This document shows, one piece after another, positions 1-6,533 of a DNA stretch of 7,588 bases (position 1 is its first letter; each line of letters begins with the position of its first letter). The position numbers and the translations under genes are program-made. The notes beneath the pieces are model-generated. The model was not told the DNA's origin, made no database searches, and saw only the letters and a list, made by a program, of their open reading frames with translations. Source of the DNA: an uncultured Methylophaga sp. Its GTDB lineage: Bacteria > Pseudomonadota > Gammaproteobacteria > Nitrosococcales > Methylophagaceae. Location of the stretch: contig CANRLD010000083.1 in NCBI GenBank assembly GCA_947631375.1, positions 1-7,588 on the forward strand. The letters are read 5' to 3'.

Positions 1-1091
1 CACGCAGCAGGGGGGAAGGCGAGGTTCATCTCAACCGTGATGAAGCTAGCTTGAACTTACGTCAAATGCTTTATGATGGCAGCCTGACTAAAAATGAAGT
101 TGAACGTCAGACCGCCAGAACAGACTCACGATCTCACTCAGTTTACAGCGTTGCTGAAAATACCGCCCTGCAGGCAGTGGAAGCCTATTTGAATGTGCTG
201 CGTCGTCAGGAACTGGTAGCACTGGCGCAAACCAATCTTGAATCACATCAGCGGACTCATGACCAGATCACATTGCGTAGCGAACAGGGTGTCGGCAGAC
301 GAGCGGATATGGAACAAAGTCTGGGCCGGTTAGCGTTGGCTGAAACCAATTTGATGGCGGAACAAAGTAATCTTCGTGATGCCGAAACCAATTATCTGCG
401 CGTGGTTGGTGCTGCGCCAGCGTCATTGACCGATCCGGTATCGCCCGAGCCTTCCCTGCCAATGAATATTGATCATGCGATTGATATGGCAATTCAACAT
501 CACCCGACCTTACGTACTGCGCAAGCGGATCTGGCTTCGGCAAATGCGCAACATGACGTAACGCGCGCTGCCTTTTTGCCTCGGGTAGATTTTGAATTAG
601 GTACCCGTGCTGATCATGATATTGATGGCGTACGAGGTTCTGATAAAGACATTACGGCAATGTTTCGTTTGCGCTATAACTTGCTCAATGGCGGACGTGA
701 TAAAGCACGCCGCGAAGAAACGGCTTTTTTAATTAATCAGGCAGCTGAAATTCGCAATAATACCCGGCGAGAAGTGGAACAAAGTGTTCGTTTGTCATGG
801 AATGCGCTTGAGACAGTGCGCAGACAAATGTCCTATTTTGAGCAATATGCTGAATCTGCAGAAAAAACGCGTGATGCATATCAGCAGCAGTTTAATATTG
901 GTCAGCGGACGTTGCTGGACTTACTTGATTCGGAAAATGAATTATTCCGCTCCAGAATTTCGTTAACAAATGCACAGTATGATGAACTTTTCACGATGTA
1001 CAGGGTACTTAACAGTACCGGTATGCTGCTGGAGAGTTTGGACATCATTGCACCTGCTGCTGCCACAACAGTGGCTGACAGTCGAAACTAG
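1..1091 (+). CDS. TolC-family outer membrane efflux/secretion protein, 5' end missing
   Basis: This is the C-terminal part of an outer-membrane channel of the TolC/AggA (LapE-like) type, which carries type I secretion or efflux substrates across the outer membrane as a trimer. The frame is open from base 3 with no stop, so the gene begins outside the window. A TTG at base 51 is only an internal codon: the residues before it (EVHLNRDEASLNLRQMLYDG) already read like a family strand. The signal peptide and roughly the first 100 residues are missing. Visible are two outer-membrane-efflux repeats, each with long Glu/Gln/Arg/Ala-rich helices, joined by a proline-rich linker near bases 405-465. A second barrel strand follows near 570-680 (FLPRVDFELGTRAD, then RLRYNLLNGG). 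Near 891-945 is the motif FNIGQRTLLDLLDSENEL, typical of this subgroup. It ends at TAG and is followed by a terminator. The cognate ABC and membrane-fusion partners are not in view, so the substrate cannot be named. Confidence 0.93.
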   Translation, partial: RSRGEGEVHLNRDEASLNLRQMLYDGSLTKNEVERQTARTDSRSHSVYSVAENTALQAVEAYLNVLRRQELVALAQTNLESHQRTHDQITLRSEQGVGRRADMEQSLGRLALAETNLMAEQSNLRDAETNYLRVVGAAPASLTDPVSPEPSLPMNIDHAIDMAIQHHPTLRTAQADLASANAQHDVTRAAFLPRVDFELGTRADHDIDGVRGSDKDITAMFRLRYNLLNGGRDKARREETAFLINQAAEIRNNTRREVEQSVRLSWNALETVRRQMSYFEQYAESAEKTRDAYQQQFNIGQRTLLDLLDSENELFRSRISLTNAQYDELFTMYRVLNSTGMLLESLDIIAPAAATTVADSRN

Positions 1092-1117
1092 TTTTTATTA
1101 CATACCCAAGTATTGAG

Positions 1118-1145
1118 AAGCCATACCAGACGGTATGGCTTTTTT
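1118..1145 (+). terminator. Intrinsic terminator of the TolC-family gene
   Basis: A perfect 9-bp stem (AGCCATACC at 1119-1127 with GGTATGGCT at 1132-1140) encloses a 4-base AGAC loop and runs into six T residues (1140-1145). It lies 27 bases after the TAG stop. The minus strand lacks a T run after the hairpin, so it is directional. It isolates fabA transcription from the upstream gene. Confidence 0.9.
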
Positions 1146-1174
1146 ATAGACGTTGCGCCGGTAATAGCAGCAAC

Positions 1175-1205
1175 TTTTCAGCAATTAAATCTATCATGCT
1201 ATTAT
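1175..1205 (+). promoter_or_regulatory. Candidate fabA-fabB promoter
   Basis: After the upstream terminator, fabA needs its own promoter in the 96-base gap. The best candidate is an extended -10, TGCTATTAT at 1197-1205, with a weak -35 TTTTCA at 1175-1180 (19-base spacer) or the overlapping TTTCAG (18-base spacer). This would give a leader of about 30 bases. I looked for a FabR- or FadR-like palindrome and could not identify one with confidence. The assignment is by eye only. Confidence 0.35.
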
Positions 1206-1241
1206 GTCGTGCTTAATTTGTAGGATTAATCTAAGAATTTC

Positions 1242-1757
1242 ATGAGTAAGCAATCATCTTTTTCCTTTGAAGAACTTTTGCAGTGCGGCCACGGAGAAAT
1301 GTTTGGCCCGGGTAATGCCCAGCTGCCCGTCCCTAATATGCTGATGATGGATCGAATCACTCATATTGCCAACACCGGTGGTGCCTATGGAAAGGGTGAA
1401 ATCATTGCTGAACTGGATATTCATCCGGACTTATGGTTTTTCGACTGCCATTTCCCGGGCGACCCGGTGATGCCAGGCTGTCTTGGTCTGGATGCCATGT
1501 GGCAACTACTGGGCTTTTTCTTGGCGTGGGATGGTAATCCAGGTAGAGGACGCGCGTTGGGCTCTGGTGAAGTAAAATTTACTGGGCAAGTGCTCCCAAC
1601 TGCCAAAAAAGTGACTTACCGTATTGATTTGAAGCGAGTAATTTCACGCAAGCTGGTATTAGCCATTGCCGATGGTACGGTATCAGTAGATGATCGGGAT
1701 ATCTACTTTGCCAAAGATTTACGAGTTGGTCTGTTTACATCAACTGACAACTTTTAG
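1242..1757 (+). CDS. fabA: 3-hydroxydecanoyl-ACP dehydratase/isomerase FabA
   Basis: FabA dehydrates 3-hydroxydecanoyl-ACP to trans-2-decenoyl-ACP and isomerises it to cis-3-decenoyl-ACP, the committing step of anaerobic unsaturated fatty acid synthesis in the cytosol. At 171 residues it matches the E. coli length (172). The hot-dog fold signature is intact: LWFFDCHFPGDPVMPGCLGL carries catalytic His70, and Asp84 follows in LDAMWQL. GEVKFTGQVLPTAKKVTYRI near residues 107-126 is also typical. The start gives the family N-terminus (a short lead, then FEELLQCGHGEMFG). Ribosome binding is modest: TAAGAA lies 4 bases before ATG and AGGA lies further upstream. It is followed 9 bases later by fabB, the usual partner, and the two are very likely one transcript. 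Because it is the isomerising FabA rather than only FabZ, this organism makes cis-unsaturated membrane lipids without oxygen. Confidence 0.98.
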   Translation: MSKQSSFSFEELLQCGHGEMFGPGNAQLPVPNMLMMDRITHIANTGGAYGKGEIIAELDIHPDLWFFDCHFPGDPVMPGCLGLDAMWQLLGFFLAWDGNPGRGRALGSGEVKFTGQVLPTAKKVTYRIDLKRVISRKLVLAIADGTVSVDDRDIYFAKDLRVGLFTSTDNF

Positions 1758-1759
1758 GA
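1756..1759 (+). promoter_or_regulatory. Shine-Dalgarno site that places the fabB start at 1767
   Basis: AGGA overlaps the last two bases of the fabA stop codon. It is only 1 base from the first ATG (1761) but 7 bases from the second ATG (1767), the usual spacing. The second ATG also gives MRRVVVTGMG, matching the E. coli FabB N-terminus MKRAVITG. The overlap with the fabA stop suggests translational coupling of the pair. Confidence 0.7.
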
Positions 1760-1766
1760 CATGACA

Positions 1767-2984
1767 ATGAGACGTGTAGTTGTTACTGGTATGGGGATCA
1801 CCTCTTGTTTAGGTCTGGATCTCGCCGCCGTTACTGAATCACTTCGCACCGGTCGTTCTGGTATTCGTTTCAAACAGCAGTATGCGGATATGGGGTTTCG
1901 TAGCCATGTGGCAGGCTTCTTCGATATTGACTTTAAAGAGTTTATAGACCGCAAAGTCTTACGCTTTATGGGAGATGCCGCTGCTTATGCGTATATCGCA
2001 ATGAAGCAGGCGATTGAAGATGCCGGTCTGGCCGACAGTGATATCTCAAATCCGAAAACTGGCTTGATTATGGGTTCAGGTGGCGCATCATCATCCAGTC
2101 AGGTAGAAGCTGCTGATATTTTACGCGAAAAAGGCCTAAAACGTGTTGGCCCTTATCGGGTGACTCAGGTAATGGGAAGCACGACATCTGCTTGTTTGGC
2201 CACACCATTTAAAATCAAAGGTGTTAACTATTCGATGTCTTCTGCCTGTGCAACCAGCGCACACTGTATTGGCAGCGCTATGGAACAAATACAATTAGGC
2301 AAACAGGATATTGTGTTTGCAGGTGGTGCTGAAGAAGAGCACTGGACCATGAGTTCGTTATTTGATGCAATGGGTGCTTTGTCGACCAAATATAACGACA
2401 CGCCGGAAAAAGCCTCGCGTGCTTATGATGCGGATCGCGATGGTTTTGTGATTGCCGGTGGTGGCGGTGTATTGGTGCTGGAAGAGTACGAGCATGCTAA
2501 AGCCCGTGGCGCTAAGATCTATGCTGAATTAACAGGATATGCCGCTACTTCGGATGGTTATGACATGGTGGCACCTTCCGGTGAAGGCGCACAACGTTGT
2601 ATGCAATTAGCAATGTCTACAATGCGTAACGATAAAGTGGACTATATCAACGCGCATGGTACCAGCACACCGGTTGGTGATTTGGCGGAGTTAGGCGCAA
2701 TTAAACAGGCATTTATCGATAAGCAAATCCCGCTAGTCGGATCGACAAAATCGCTATCTGGCCATTCCTTGGGTGCGGCGGGTGTTCAGGAAGCTATTTA
2801 TAGCTTATTGATGCTCAAGAATGATTTTGTAGCTGCATCGGCTAATATTGAAAACCTGGATGAACAAGCGCAAGGCATGCCGATTGTGCTAGAACGTAAG
2901 GACAATGCTGCGCTCCAAGCTGTTATGTCCAATAGTTTTGGTTTTGGCGGCACTAATGCCTGCCTGGTTTTCGAAAAAATATAA
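1767..2984 (+). CDS. fabB: 3-oxoacyl-ACP synthase I FabB
   Basis: FabB (KAS I) condenses malonyl-ACP with acyl-ACP and is required to elongate the cis-3-decenoyl-ACP made by FabA. From ATG 1767 it has 405 residues (E. coli 406); the in-frame ATG at 1761 would add MT and is less likely on ribosome-site spacing. The thiolase-fold catalytic set is complete. The nucleophile is Cys161 in SSACATSAHC, the two histidines are His297 in INAHGTSTPVGD and His333 in SLSGHSLGAAG, and Lys328 lies just before the second. The glycine-rich C-terminus NSFGFGGTNA is present. It is FabB rather than FabF because of the close match over long blocks (for example EQIQLGKQDIVFAGG and FDAMGALSTKYNDTPEKAS) and because of its pairing with fabA. 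It ends just before a strong hairpin. Confidence 0.98.
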   Translation: MRRVVVTGMGITSCLGLDLAAVTESLRTGRSGIRFKQQYADMGFRSHVAGFFDIDFKEFIDRKVLRFMGDAAAYAYIAMKQAIEDAGLADSDISNPKTGLIMGSGGASSSSQVEAADILREKGLKRVGPYRVTQVMGSTTSACLATPFKIKGVNYSMSSACATSAHCIGSAMEQIQLGKQDIVFAGGAEEEHWTMSSLFDAMGALSTKYNDTPEKASRAYDADRDGFVIAGGGGVLVLEEYEHAKARGAKIYAELTGYAATSDGYDMVAPSGEGAQRCMQLAMSTMRNDKVDYINAHGTSTPVGDLAELGAIKQAFIDKQIPLVGSTKSLSGHSLGAAGVQEAIYSLLMLKNDFVAASANIENLDEQAQGMPIVLERKDNAALQAVMSNSFGFGGTNACLVFEKI

Positions 2985-2992
2985 TCTGATAA

Positions 2993-3023
2993 AGCCGCCC
3001 ACAAGTTAGTTTTGTGGGTGGCT
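2993..3023. terminator. Hairpin shared by convergent fabB and a small minus-strand gene
   Basis: A 12-bp stem (2993-3004 with 3012-3023, one G-U pair) with a 7-base loop sits 8 bases after the fabB stop and 5 bases beyond the stop of the convergent minus-strand ORF. On the plus strand the hairpin is followed by CCCGGTT, so there is no T run. On the minus strand it is followed by TTTATC, a weak one. It probably acts as a bidirectional terminator or as a 3'-end stabilising structure, with the leftward direction the better fit. Confidence 0.6.
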
Positions 3024-3028
3024 CCCGG

Positions 3029-3199
3029 TTACGTTAAGTCTGCATCGGTCACCGCGCCGCGCTTACCTGCCAAGGCCTCCTGCATTAAACTCACCAATTG
3101 TTGCTTTTTGTCCGCATCGTCCAAATGTTTTGAACTGAAAGTGATGCCGAACCGATCAGCATATTGCTTGACTAAAACGAGTAAAATTGCTTCATCCAC
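3029..3199 (-). CDS. Small hypothetical protein (56 aa)
   Basis: I do not recognise this protein. From the GTG at 3199 it has 56 residues, beginning (M)DEAILLVLVKQYADRFG and ending AVTDADLT. It is soluble, charged and apparently mostly helical, with no signal peptide, membrane segment or cysteines. Several points favour a real gene. GGAG lies 9 bases before the GTG (minus strand, 3212-3209). A perfect TATAAT lies about 30 bases upstream. A hairpin stands directly after the stop, and the composition is protein-like, whereas the overlapping plus-strand frame is Cys/Ser/Lys-rich and has no ribosome site. A TTG eight codons upstream (3223) is open but lacks a ribosome site and falls near the predicted transcription start, so GTG is preferred. 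It is convergent with fabB and divergent from the esterase gene. No function is proposed. Confidence 0.6.
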   Translation of the reverse strand: MDEAILLVLVKQYADRFGITFSSKHLDDADKKQQLVSLMQEALAGKRGAVTDADLT

Positions 3200-3229
3200 A
3201 GTAACGTTCTCCGATTTTATCAATCCATC

Positions 3230-3235
3230 ATTATA
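3230..3235 (-). promoter_or_regulatory. Candidate -10 box for the small minus-strand gene
   Basis: The minus strand reads TATAAT exactly at 3235-3230, which would start RNA near 3223 and give a leader of about 24 bases carrying GGAG. No good -35 is visible 16-18 bases upstream. The -10 overlaps an imperfect palindrome, TTATAACGTGTTAA (3231-3244), with matching TTA/TAA ends and an ACGT centre, which might be an operator shared with the divergent esterase gene. That last point is speculation. Confidence 0.4.
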
Positions 3236-3255
3236 ACGTGTTAACGTAGCCTATT

Positions 3256-4020
3256 ATGAGATTACACTTTCAATCAGTCGGTGAAGGAAAGCCACTGGTT
3301 ATTCTGCATGGTTTGTTTGGCTCTGCAGATAACTGGAGGCATATTGCATCAGCACTTTCAGCAAAACGACGCGTTATCAGTGTTGATTTACGCAATCATG
3401 GTCGCTCGTTCCATCATGCTCGGCAGACGTATCCATTAATGGCCGAAGATCTGGTTAATTTGTTGGACGAACTGGAGTTGGGAAGTGTTGACTTACTTGG
3501 GCATTCTCTCGGCGGAAAAGTGGCAATGCAATTCGCTCAGAGTTTTACTGAGCGTTTAGATAAGTTGATTGTCGTGGATATGGCGCCACGCCAATACACT
3601 GATGAACATAGCCACATTTTTAAAGCGCTAATGGCGCTTGAGCTGGGGAGTTTCACCTCTAGGACACAAATCAATGACGCTTTGTCATCCACCGTTCCAG
3701 ATCCTGCTGTGCGCCAATTTCTTTTATTGAATTTGCAAAAAGAACACGACGGTTTCCGTTGGCGTATCAACTTACAAGTTTTATTTTGCAGTTATCCCGG
3801 TCTGTTGCAGCAGGTTGTTCCTGATGATCCTGTTGAGATACCAGCCCTGTTTATCAGTGGTGCAGATTCAAGTTATGTGACAGAAGCAGATTGGCAGCAA
3901 ATTTTGCAGTTTTTTCCACAAGCCCGGCAAGTGGTGATTGACGGAGCTGGGCATTGGGTACACGCCGATCAGCCGGATGTTTTTTTGCAGCAGTTAGACA
4001 GGTTTCTTGCAGATGCTTAA
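3256..4020 (+). CDS. ybfF: YbfF-type alpha/beta-hydrolase (esterase)
   Basis: This is a cytosolic alpha/beta-fold esterase similar to E. coli YbfF, a thioesterase/carboxylesterase active on acyl-CoA and short acyl esters in vitro whose physiological substrate is unsettled. It has 254 residues, the usual length. Motifs in order are the oxyanion-hole region LHGLFGSADNW (residues 17-27), VDLRNHGRS (43-51), the nucleophile elbow GHSLGG with Ser84, VVDMAP with Asp108, ALFISGADSSYV (197-208), and GAGHWVHAD with catalytic His233. The acid is either Asp108 or Asp204; I cannot decide which by eye. The start at 3256 matches the family N-terminus, but no clear Shine-Dalgarno sequence precedes it. It overlaps the next gene by 8 bases, so the two are probably translationally coupled. 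Confidence 0.9.
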   Translation: MRLHFQSVGEGKPLVILHGLFGSADNWRHIASALSAKRRVISVDLRNHGRSFHHARQTYPLMAEDLVNLLDELELGSVDLLGHSLGGKVAMQFAQSFTERLDKLIVVDMAPRQYTDEHSHIFKALMALELGSFTSRTQINDALSSTVPDPAVRQFLLLNLQKEHDGFRWRINLQVLFCSYPGLLQQVVPDDPVEIPALFISGADSSYVTEADWQQILQFFPQARQVVIDGAGHWVHADQPDVFLQQLDRFLADA

Positions 4021-4363
4021 AGCCGAAGTATTAAAACAACTGATTGATTTTCGCCGTGAACGTGACTGGGAGCAATTTCATCATCCAAAGGATCTGGCAA
4101 TCTCATTATCGATTGAAGCTGCCGAGCTGCTGGAGTGGTTTCAATGGCGAAGCAATGCTGAAATCAAACAGATGTTGTTAAGTGATAAACGCGAAGCACT
4201 GGAAGATGAAATTGCTGATGTGGCGGTTTATCTCAGTTATCTTTGTCATGATTTGGAAATTGACCTTGAACAGGCTGTGCAACGGAAAATGCAGAAAAAT
4301 ATCGCTAAGTACCCCGTCGATAAAGTAAAAGGCAGAGCGGATAAATATAATGAATATTCATAA
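4013..4363 (+). CDS. MazG-like nucleotide pyrophosphohydrolase (RS21-C6/dCTP pyrophosphatase type)
   Basis: This small all-alpha NTP pyrophosphatase hydrolyses nucleoside triphosphates to monophosphate and pyrophosphate. The closest pattern I recognise is the RS21-C6/DCTPP1 branch, which removes dCTP and modified dCTP analogues. From ATG 4013 it has 116 residues, one MazG unit. FRRERDWEQFHHPKDLA (13-29) is the branch-typical lead. The metal-binding motif is complete: EAAE (Glu35, Glu38) in helix 1 and DEIAD (Glu66, Asp69) in helix 2. A basic C-terminus, KYPVDKVKGRADKY, follows. An in-frame TTG at 4007 would add two residues; ATG is preferred, with CAGG about 10 bases upstream. Its ATG lies inside the last codons of the esterase gene (ATGCTTAA). 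The likely role is nucleotide-pool sanitation; substrate choice is inferred from family resemblance only. Confidence 0.88.
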   Translation: MLKAEVLKQLIDFRRERDWEQFHHPKDLAISLSIEAAELLEWFQWRSNAEIKQMLLSDKREALEDEIADVAVYLSYLCHDLEIDLEQAVQRKMQKNIAKYPVDKVKGRADKYNEYS

Positions 4364-4416
4364 AACAACAGCAAAGTGCTAGCATCAGCTGCTTTAGATT
4401 TCGAGCCGGTTTTTCC

Positions 4417-5274
4417 ATGAGTGCCATTGTATTATTGATTCAATCTGCAGATAAAAAAGGTTTGCTGGCCGGTATTACTGGATTCTTCGCCGAGCGCGAC
4501 TACAATATTCTGCATTGCCAGCAATACACTGATACCGAGCATGGCTGCTATTTCATGCGCTTGAAAGTGGAAGATCACGGCCAAATAGCGCCCCAGCTTC
4601 TACAACAACAGTTTCAGACGCTAGCAGAAACAATGCAACTGAGCTGGTCGATGCATTATTCCAATGTACCTTATCGTGTTGCTTTACTAGTGACCAAAGC
4701 ATCGCATTGCCCCTATGATCTGCTATTACGAGAATTGGAGGGCGAGTTGAAGTGTCAGATTTCATTGATTATCGGCAATCACGCTGATCTGGAAAACATG
4801 GCGCAGCAATTCAAGAAGCCCTTTTACCATCTACCCATTACAGCTGAGACAAAACCACAGCAAGAGACACAAATAAAAAACCTGCTAAATGAATATCAGA
4901 TTGATCTGGTCGTAATGGCGCGCTACATGCAGGTTTTATCAGAGCAATTTGTCGAGGAATATGCTGGACGAGTGATTAATATCCATCATGGTTTTTTGCC
5001 CGCTTTTCAGGGAGCAAGACCGTACCACCAGGCGTATGAGCGTGGTGTCAAATTGATTGGGGCAACGGCACATTACGCGACAGCTGAATTGGATGAAGGT
5101 CCTATTATCGAACAGGATGTTGAGCGGGTGCGTCATGACAACAGTCCCGAAGAGCTGGTAATGATTGGTAAAGACATTGAACGACTGGTACTGGCTCGTG
5201 CCGTCAAAGCCCATATTGAACACCGAATTATTGTCAGTGGTCGCCGTACGATCGTTTTCGCTGAAGGTGCTTGA
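4417..5274 (+). CDS. purU: Formyltetrahydrofolate deformylase PurU
   Basis: PurU hydrolyses 10-formyl-tetrahydrofolate to formate and tetrahydrofolate, balancing the one-carbon and glycine pools and, in some bacteria, feeding formate to PurT. The 285 residues fit the family (E. coli 280). The N-terminal ACT domain spans about residues 3-80 (SADKKGLLAGITGFFAERDYNI). The formyltransferase domain spans about 86-285 (RVALLVTKASHC, then ISLIIGNHADL). Catalytic Asn188, His190 and Asp226 lie in INIHH, the following FLPAFQGARPYHQAYERG block and LDEGPI. Gly192 stands where the E. coli protein has Ser (IHHSF). The start matches the family length, but no good Shine-Dalgarno is visible in the 53-base gap after the MazG-like gene, and I found no convincing promoter there. 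The next gene makes glycine, the metabolite that regulates PurU in E. coli. Confidence 0.96.
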   Translation: MSAIVLLIQSADKKGLLAGITGFFAERDYNILHCQQYTDTEHGCYFMRLKVEDHGQIAPQLLQQQFQTLAETMQLSWSMHYSNVPYRVALLVTKASHCPYDLLLRELEGELKCQISLIIGNHADLENMAQQFKKPFYHLPITAETKPQQETQIKNLLNEYQIDLVVMARYMQVLSEQFVEEYAGRVINIHHGFLPAFQGARPYHQAYERGVKLIGATAHYATAELDEGPIIEQDVERVRHDNSPEELVMIGKDIERLVLARAVKAHIEHRIIVSGRRTIVFAEGA

Positions 5275-5299
5275 GCGCGTTTGGCTGATTTTTTATAAA
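5271..5299 (+). promoter_or_regulatory. Sigma70-type promoter of the aminotransferase gene
   Basis: TTGAGC (5271-5276, 4 of 6 consensus) and TATAAA (5294-5299, 5 of 6) are separated by exactly 17 bases. RNA would start near 5306, giving a leader of about 13 bases that still includes the purine-rich ribosome site AAGAGAG before ATG 5319. The -35 overlaps the purU stop codon (TGA at 5272-5274). The aminotransferase can therefore be expressed apart from purU even though the genes are only 44 bases apart. Confidence 0.6.
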
Positions 5300-5318
5300 C
5301 AGAGTTAAGAGAGAAAAT

Positions 5319-6515
5319 ATGACACAAGCATCATCTTCGATAGGTTCATTTCATCCACCGCAACGTATCTTGATGGGGCCAGGTCCTTCAGATGTGGATC
5401 CGCGTATTTTACAGGCCATGTCGCGGCCAACGATTGGGCATTTGGATCCCAACTTCATTCGTATGATGGATGAAATGAAAACGCTGTTGCAGTATGCCTT
5501 TCAGACTAAAAATGCACTGACGATGCCAGTTTCTGCCCCGGGCTCGGCGGGTATGGAAACGTGTTTTGCCAATCTGCTGGAGCCGGGTGATACGGCAATT
5601 ATTTGCCAGAATGGGGTATTCGGCGGACGGATGAAAGAGAATGTTGAACGCTGTGGTGCAACCGCCATTATGGTGGAAGATGAGTGGGGCAAACCAGTCG
5701 ATATTAATAAGCTGGAAGCCGCATTAAAAGCGAATCCGCAAGTAAAGGTCGTGGCGTTTGTGCATGCTGAAACCTCAACCGGTGCACAGTCTGATGCCAA
5801 AGCCATAGCCAAATTGGCGCAGCAGTATGACTGTCTGACCATCATGGATACGGTGACCTCACTGGGCGGCACACCTATTTTGATGGATGAGTGGGGTATT
5901 GATGCGATTTACTCTGGTAGCCAGAAATGTCTTTCTTGCACCCCGGGTTTATCGCCAGTCAGTTTTAGTGAAAAAGCGGCCAATGTCGTGCGTAACCGAA
6001 AAACCAAAGTGCAATCCTGGTTTTTGGATTTAAATCTGGTGATGGGGTATTGGGGCGAGGGTGCAAAACGTGCTTATCACCATACTGCGCCAATTAATGC
6101 GTTGTACGCGTTGCATGAGGCGTTGGTATTGCTACAAGAAGAAGGCCTGGAAAATGCCTGGAATCGTCACCGCCTGCATCACAATGCGTTTAAAGCCGGC
6201 ATAGAAGCGATGGGGCTGAAATTTATCGTCGATGAAGCATACCGCTTGCCTCAGTTGAACTCAGTCACCATTCCTGAAGGGATTGATGATGTTGCAGTGC
6301 GCAACCGTTTATTAGCAGACTACAGTCTGGAAATTGGCGCCGGCTTAGGTGTCATGGCCGGTAAAATCTGGCGGATCGGTTTGATGGGCTATGCGGCCAA
6401 CAAGAAAAATGTGCTGTTATGCCTGGGTGCGCTTGACGCCGTATTAAGTGATATGGGCGCAGATATTAACTCGGGTGTTGCCGTATCAGCTGCCAACAAG
6501 GTTTATAACAATTAG
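5319..6515 (+). CDS. Alanine/serine-glyoxylate aminotransferase (class V, AGXT-like)
   Basis: This PLP-dependent enzyme transfers an amino group from alanine or serine to glyoxylate, making glycine plus pyruvate or hydroxypyruvate. It has 398 residues, close to human AGXT (392), and resembles it block by block: LMGPGPSDVDPRIL (18-31), the PLP-phosphate loop SAPGSAGMET (72-81), Asp177 in MDTVTSLGGTP for the pyridine nitrogen, and Schiff-base Lys203 in YSGSQKCLS. YHHTAPINALYAL (253-265) and substrate-carboxylate Arg352 in WRIGLMG follow. Phe101 replaces the human PLP-stacking Trp108. A short Ser/Thr-rich N-terminus precedes the core. A good ribosome site (AAGAGAG) supports the start. It has its own promoter after purU. 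Sequence alone does not tell alanine from serine preference; a serine-glyoxylate enzyme is the main alternative, and would suit a methylotroph. Confidence 0.93.
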   Translation: MTQASSSIGSFHPPQRILMGPGPSDVDPRILQAMSRPTIGHLDPNFIRMMDEMKTLLQYAFQTKNALTMPVSAPGSAGMETCFANLLEPGDTAIICQNGVFGGRMKENVERCGATAIMVEDEWGKPVDINKLEAALKANPQVKVVAFVHAETSTGAQSDAKAIAKLAQQYDCLTIMDTVTSLGGTPILMDEWGIDAIYSGSQKCLSCTPGLSPVSFSEKAANVVRNRKTKVQSWFLDLNLVMGYWGEGAKRAYHHTAPINALYALHEALVLLQEEGLENAWNRHRLHHNAFKAGIEAMGLKFIVDEAYRLPQLNSVTIPEGIDDVAVRNRLLADYSLEIGAGLGVMAGKIWRIGLMGYAANKKNVLLCLGALDAVLSDMGADINSGVAVSAANKVYNN

Positions 6516-6533
6516 AGATTGGCCGTACTGAAT

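Noticed and set aside
51..53. TTG as a true start of the TolC-family gene
   Set aside because: The frame is open to the window edge, and the residues before it fit the family, so the gene simply starts upstream.
3012..3236. Plus-strand 74-codon frame between fabB and the esterase
   Set aside because: No ribosome site, odd Cys/Ser/Lys-rich composition, and it begins inside the hairpin; the minus-strand frame explains the region better.
4364..4416. Terminator or promoter between the MazG-like gene and purU
   Set aside because: Only short imperfect complementarity around GCTAGC and no T run after a stem; no -35/-10 pair with acceptable spacing.
5501..5872. Long minus-strand frame inside the aminotransferase gene
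   Set aside because: It is a shadow of a clearly conserved enzyme, with no ribosome site and low-complexity Ser/Ala composition.
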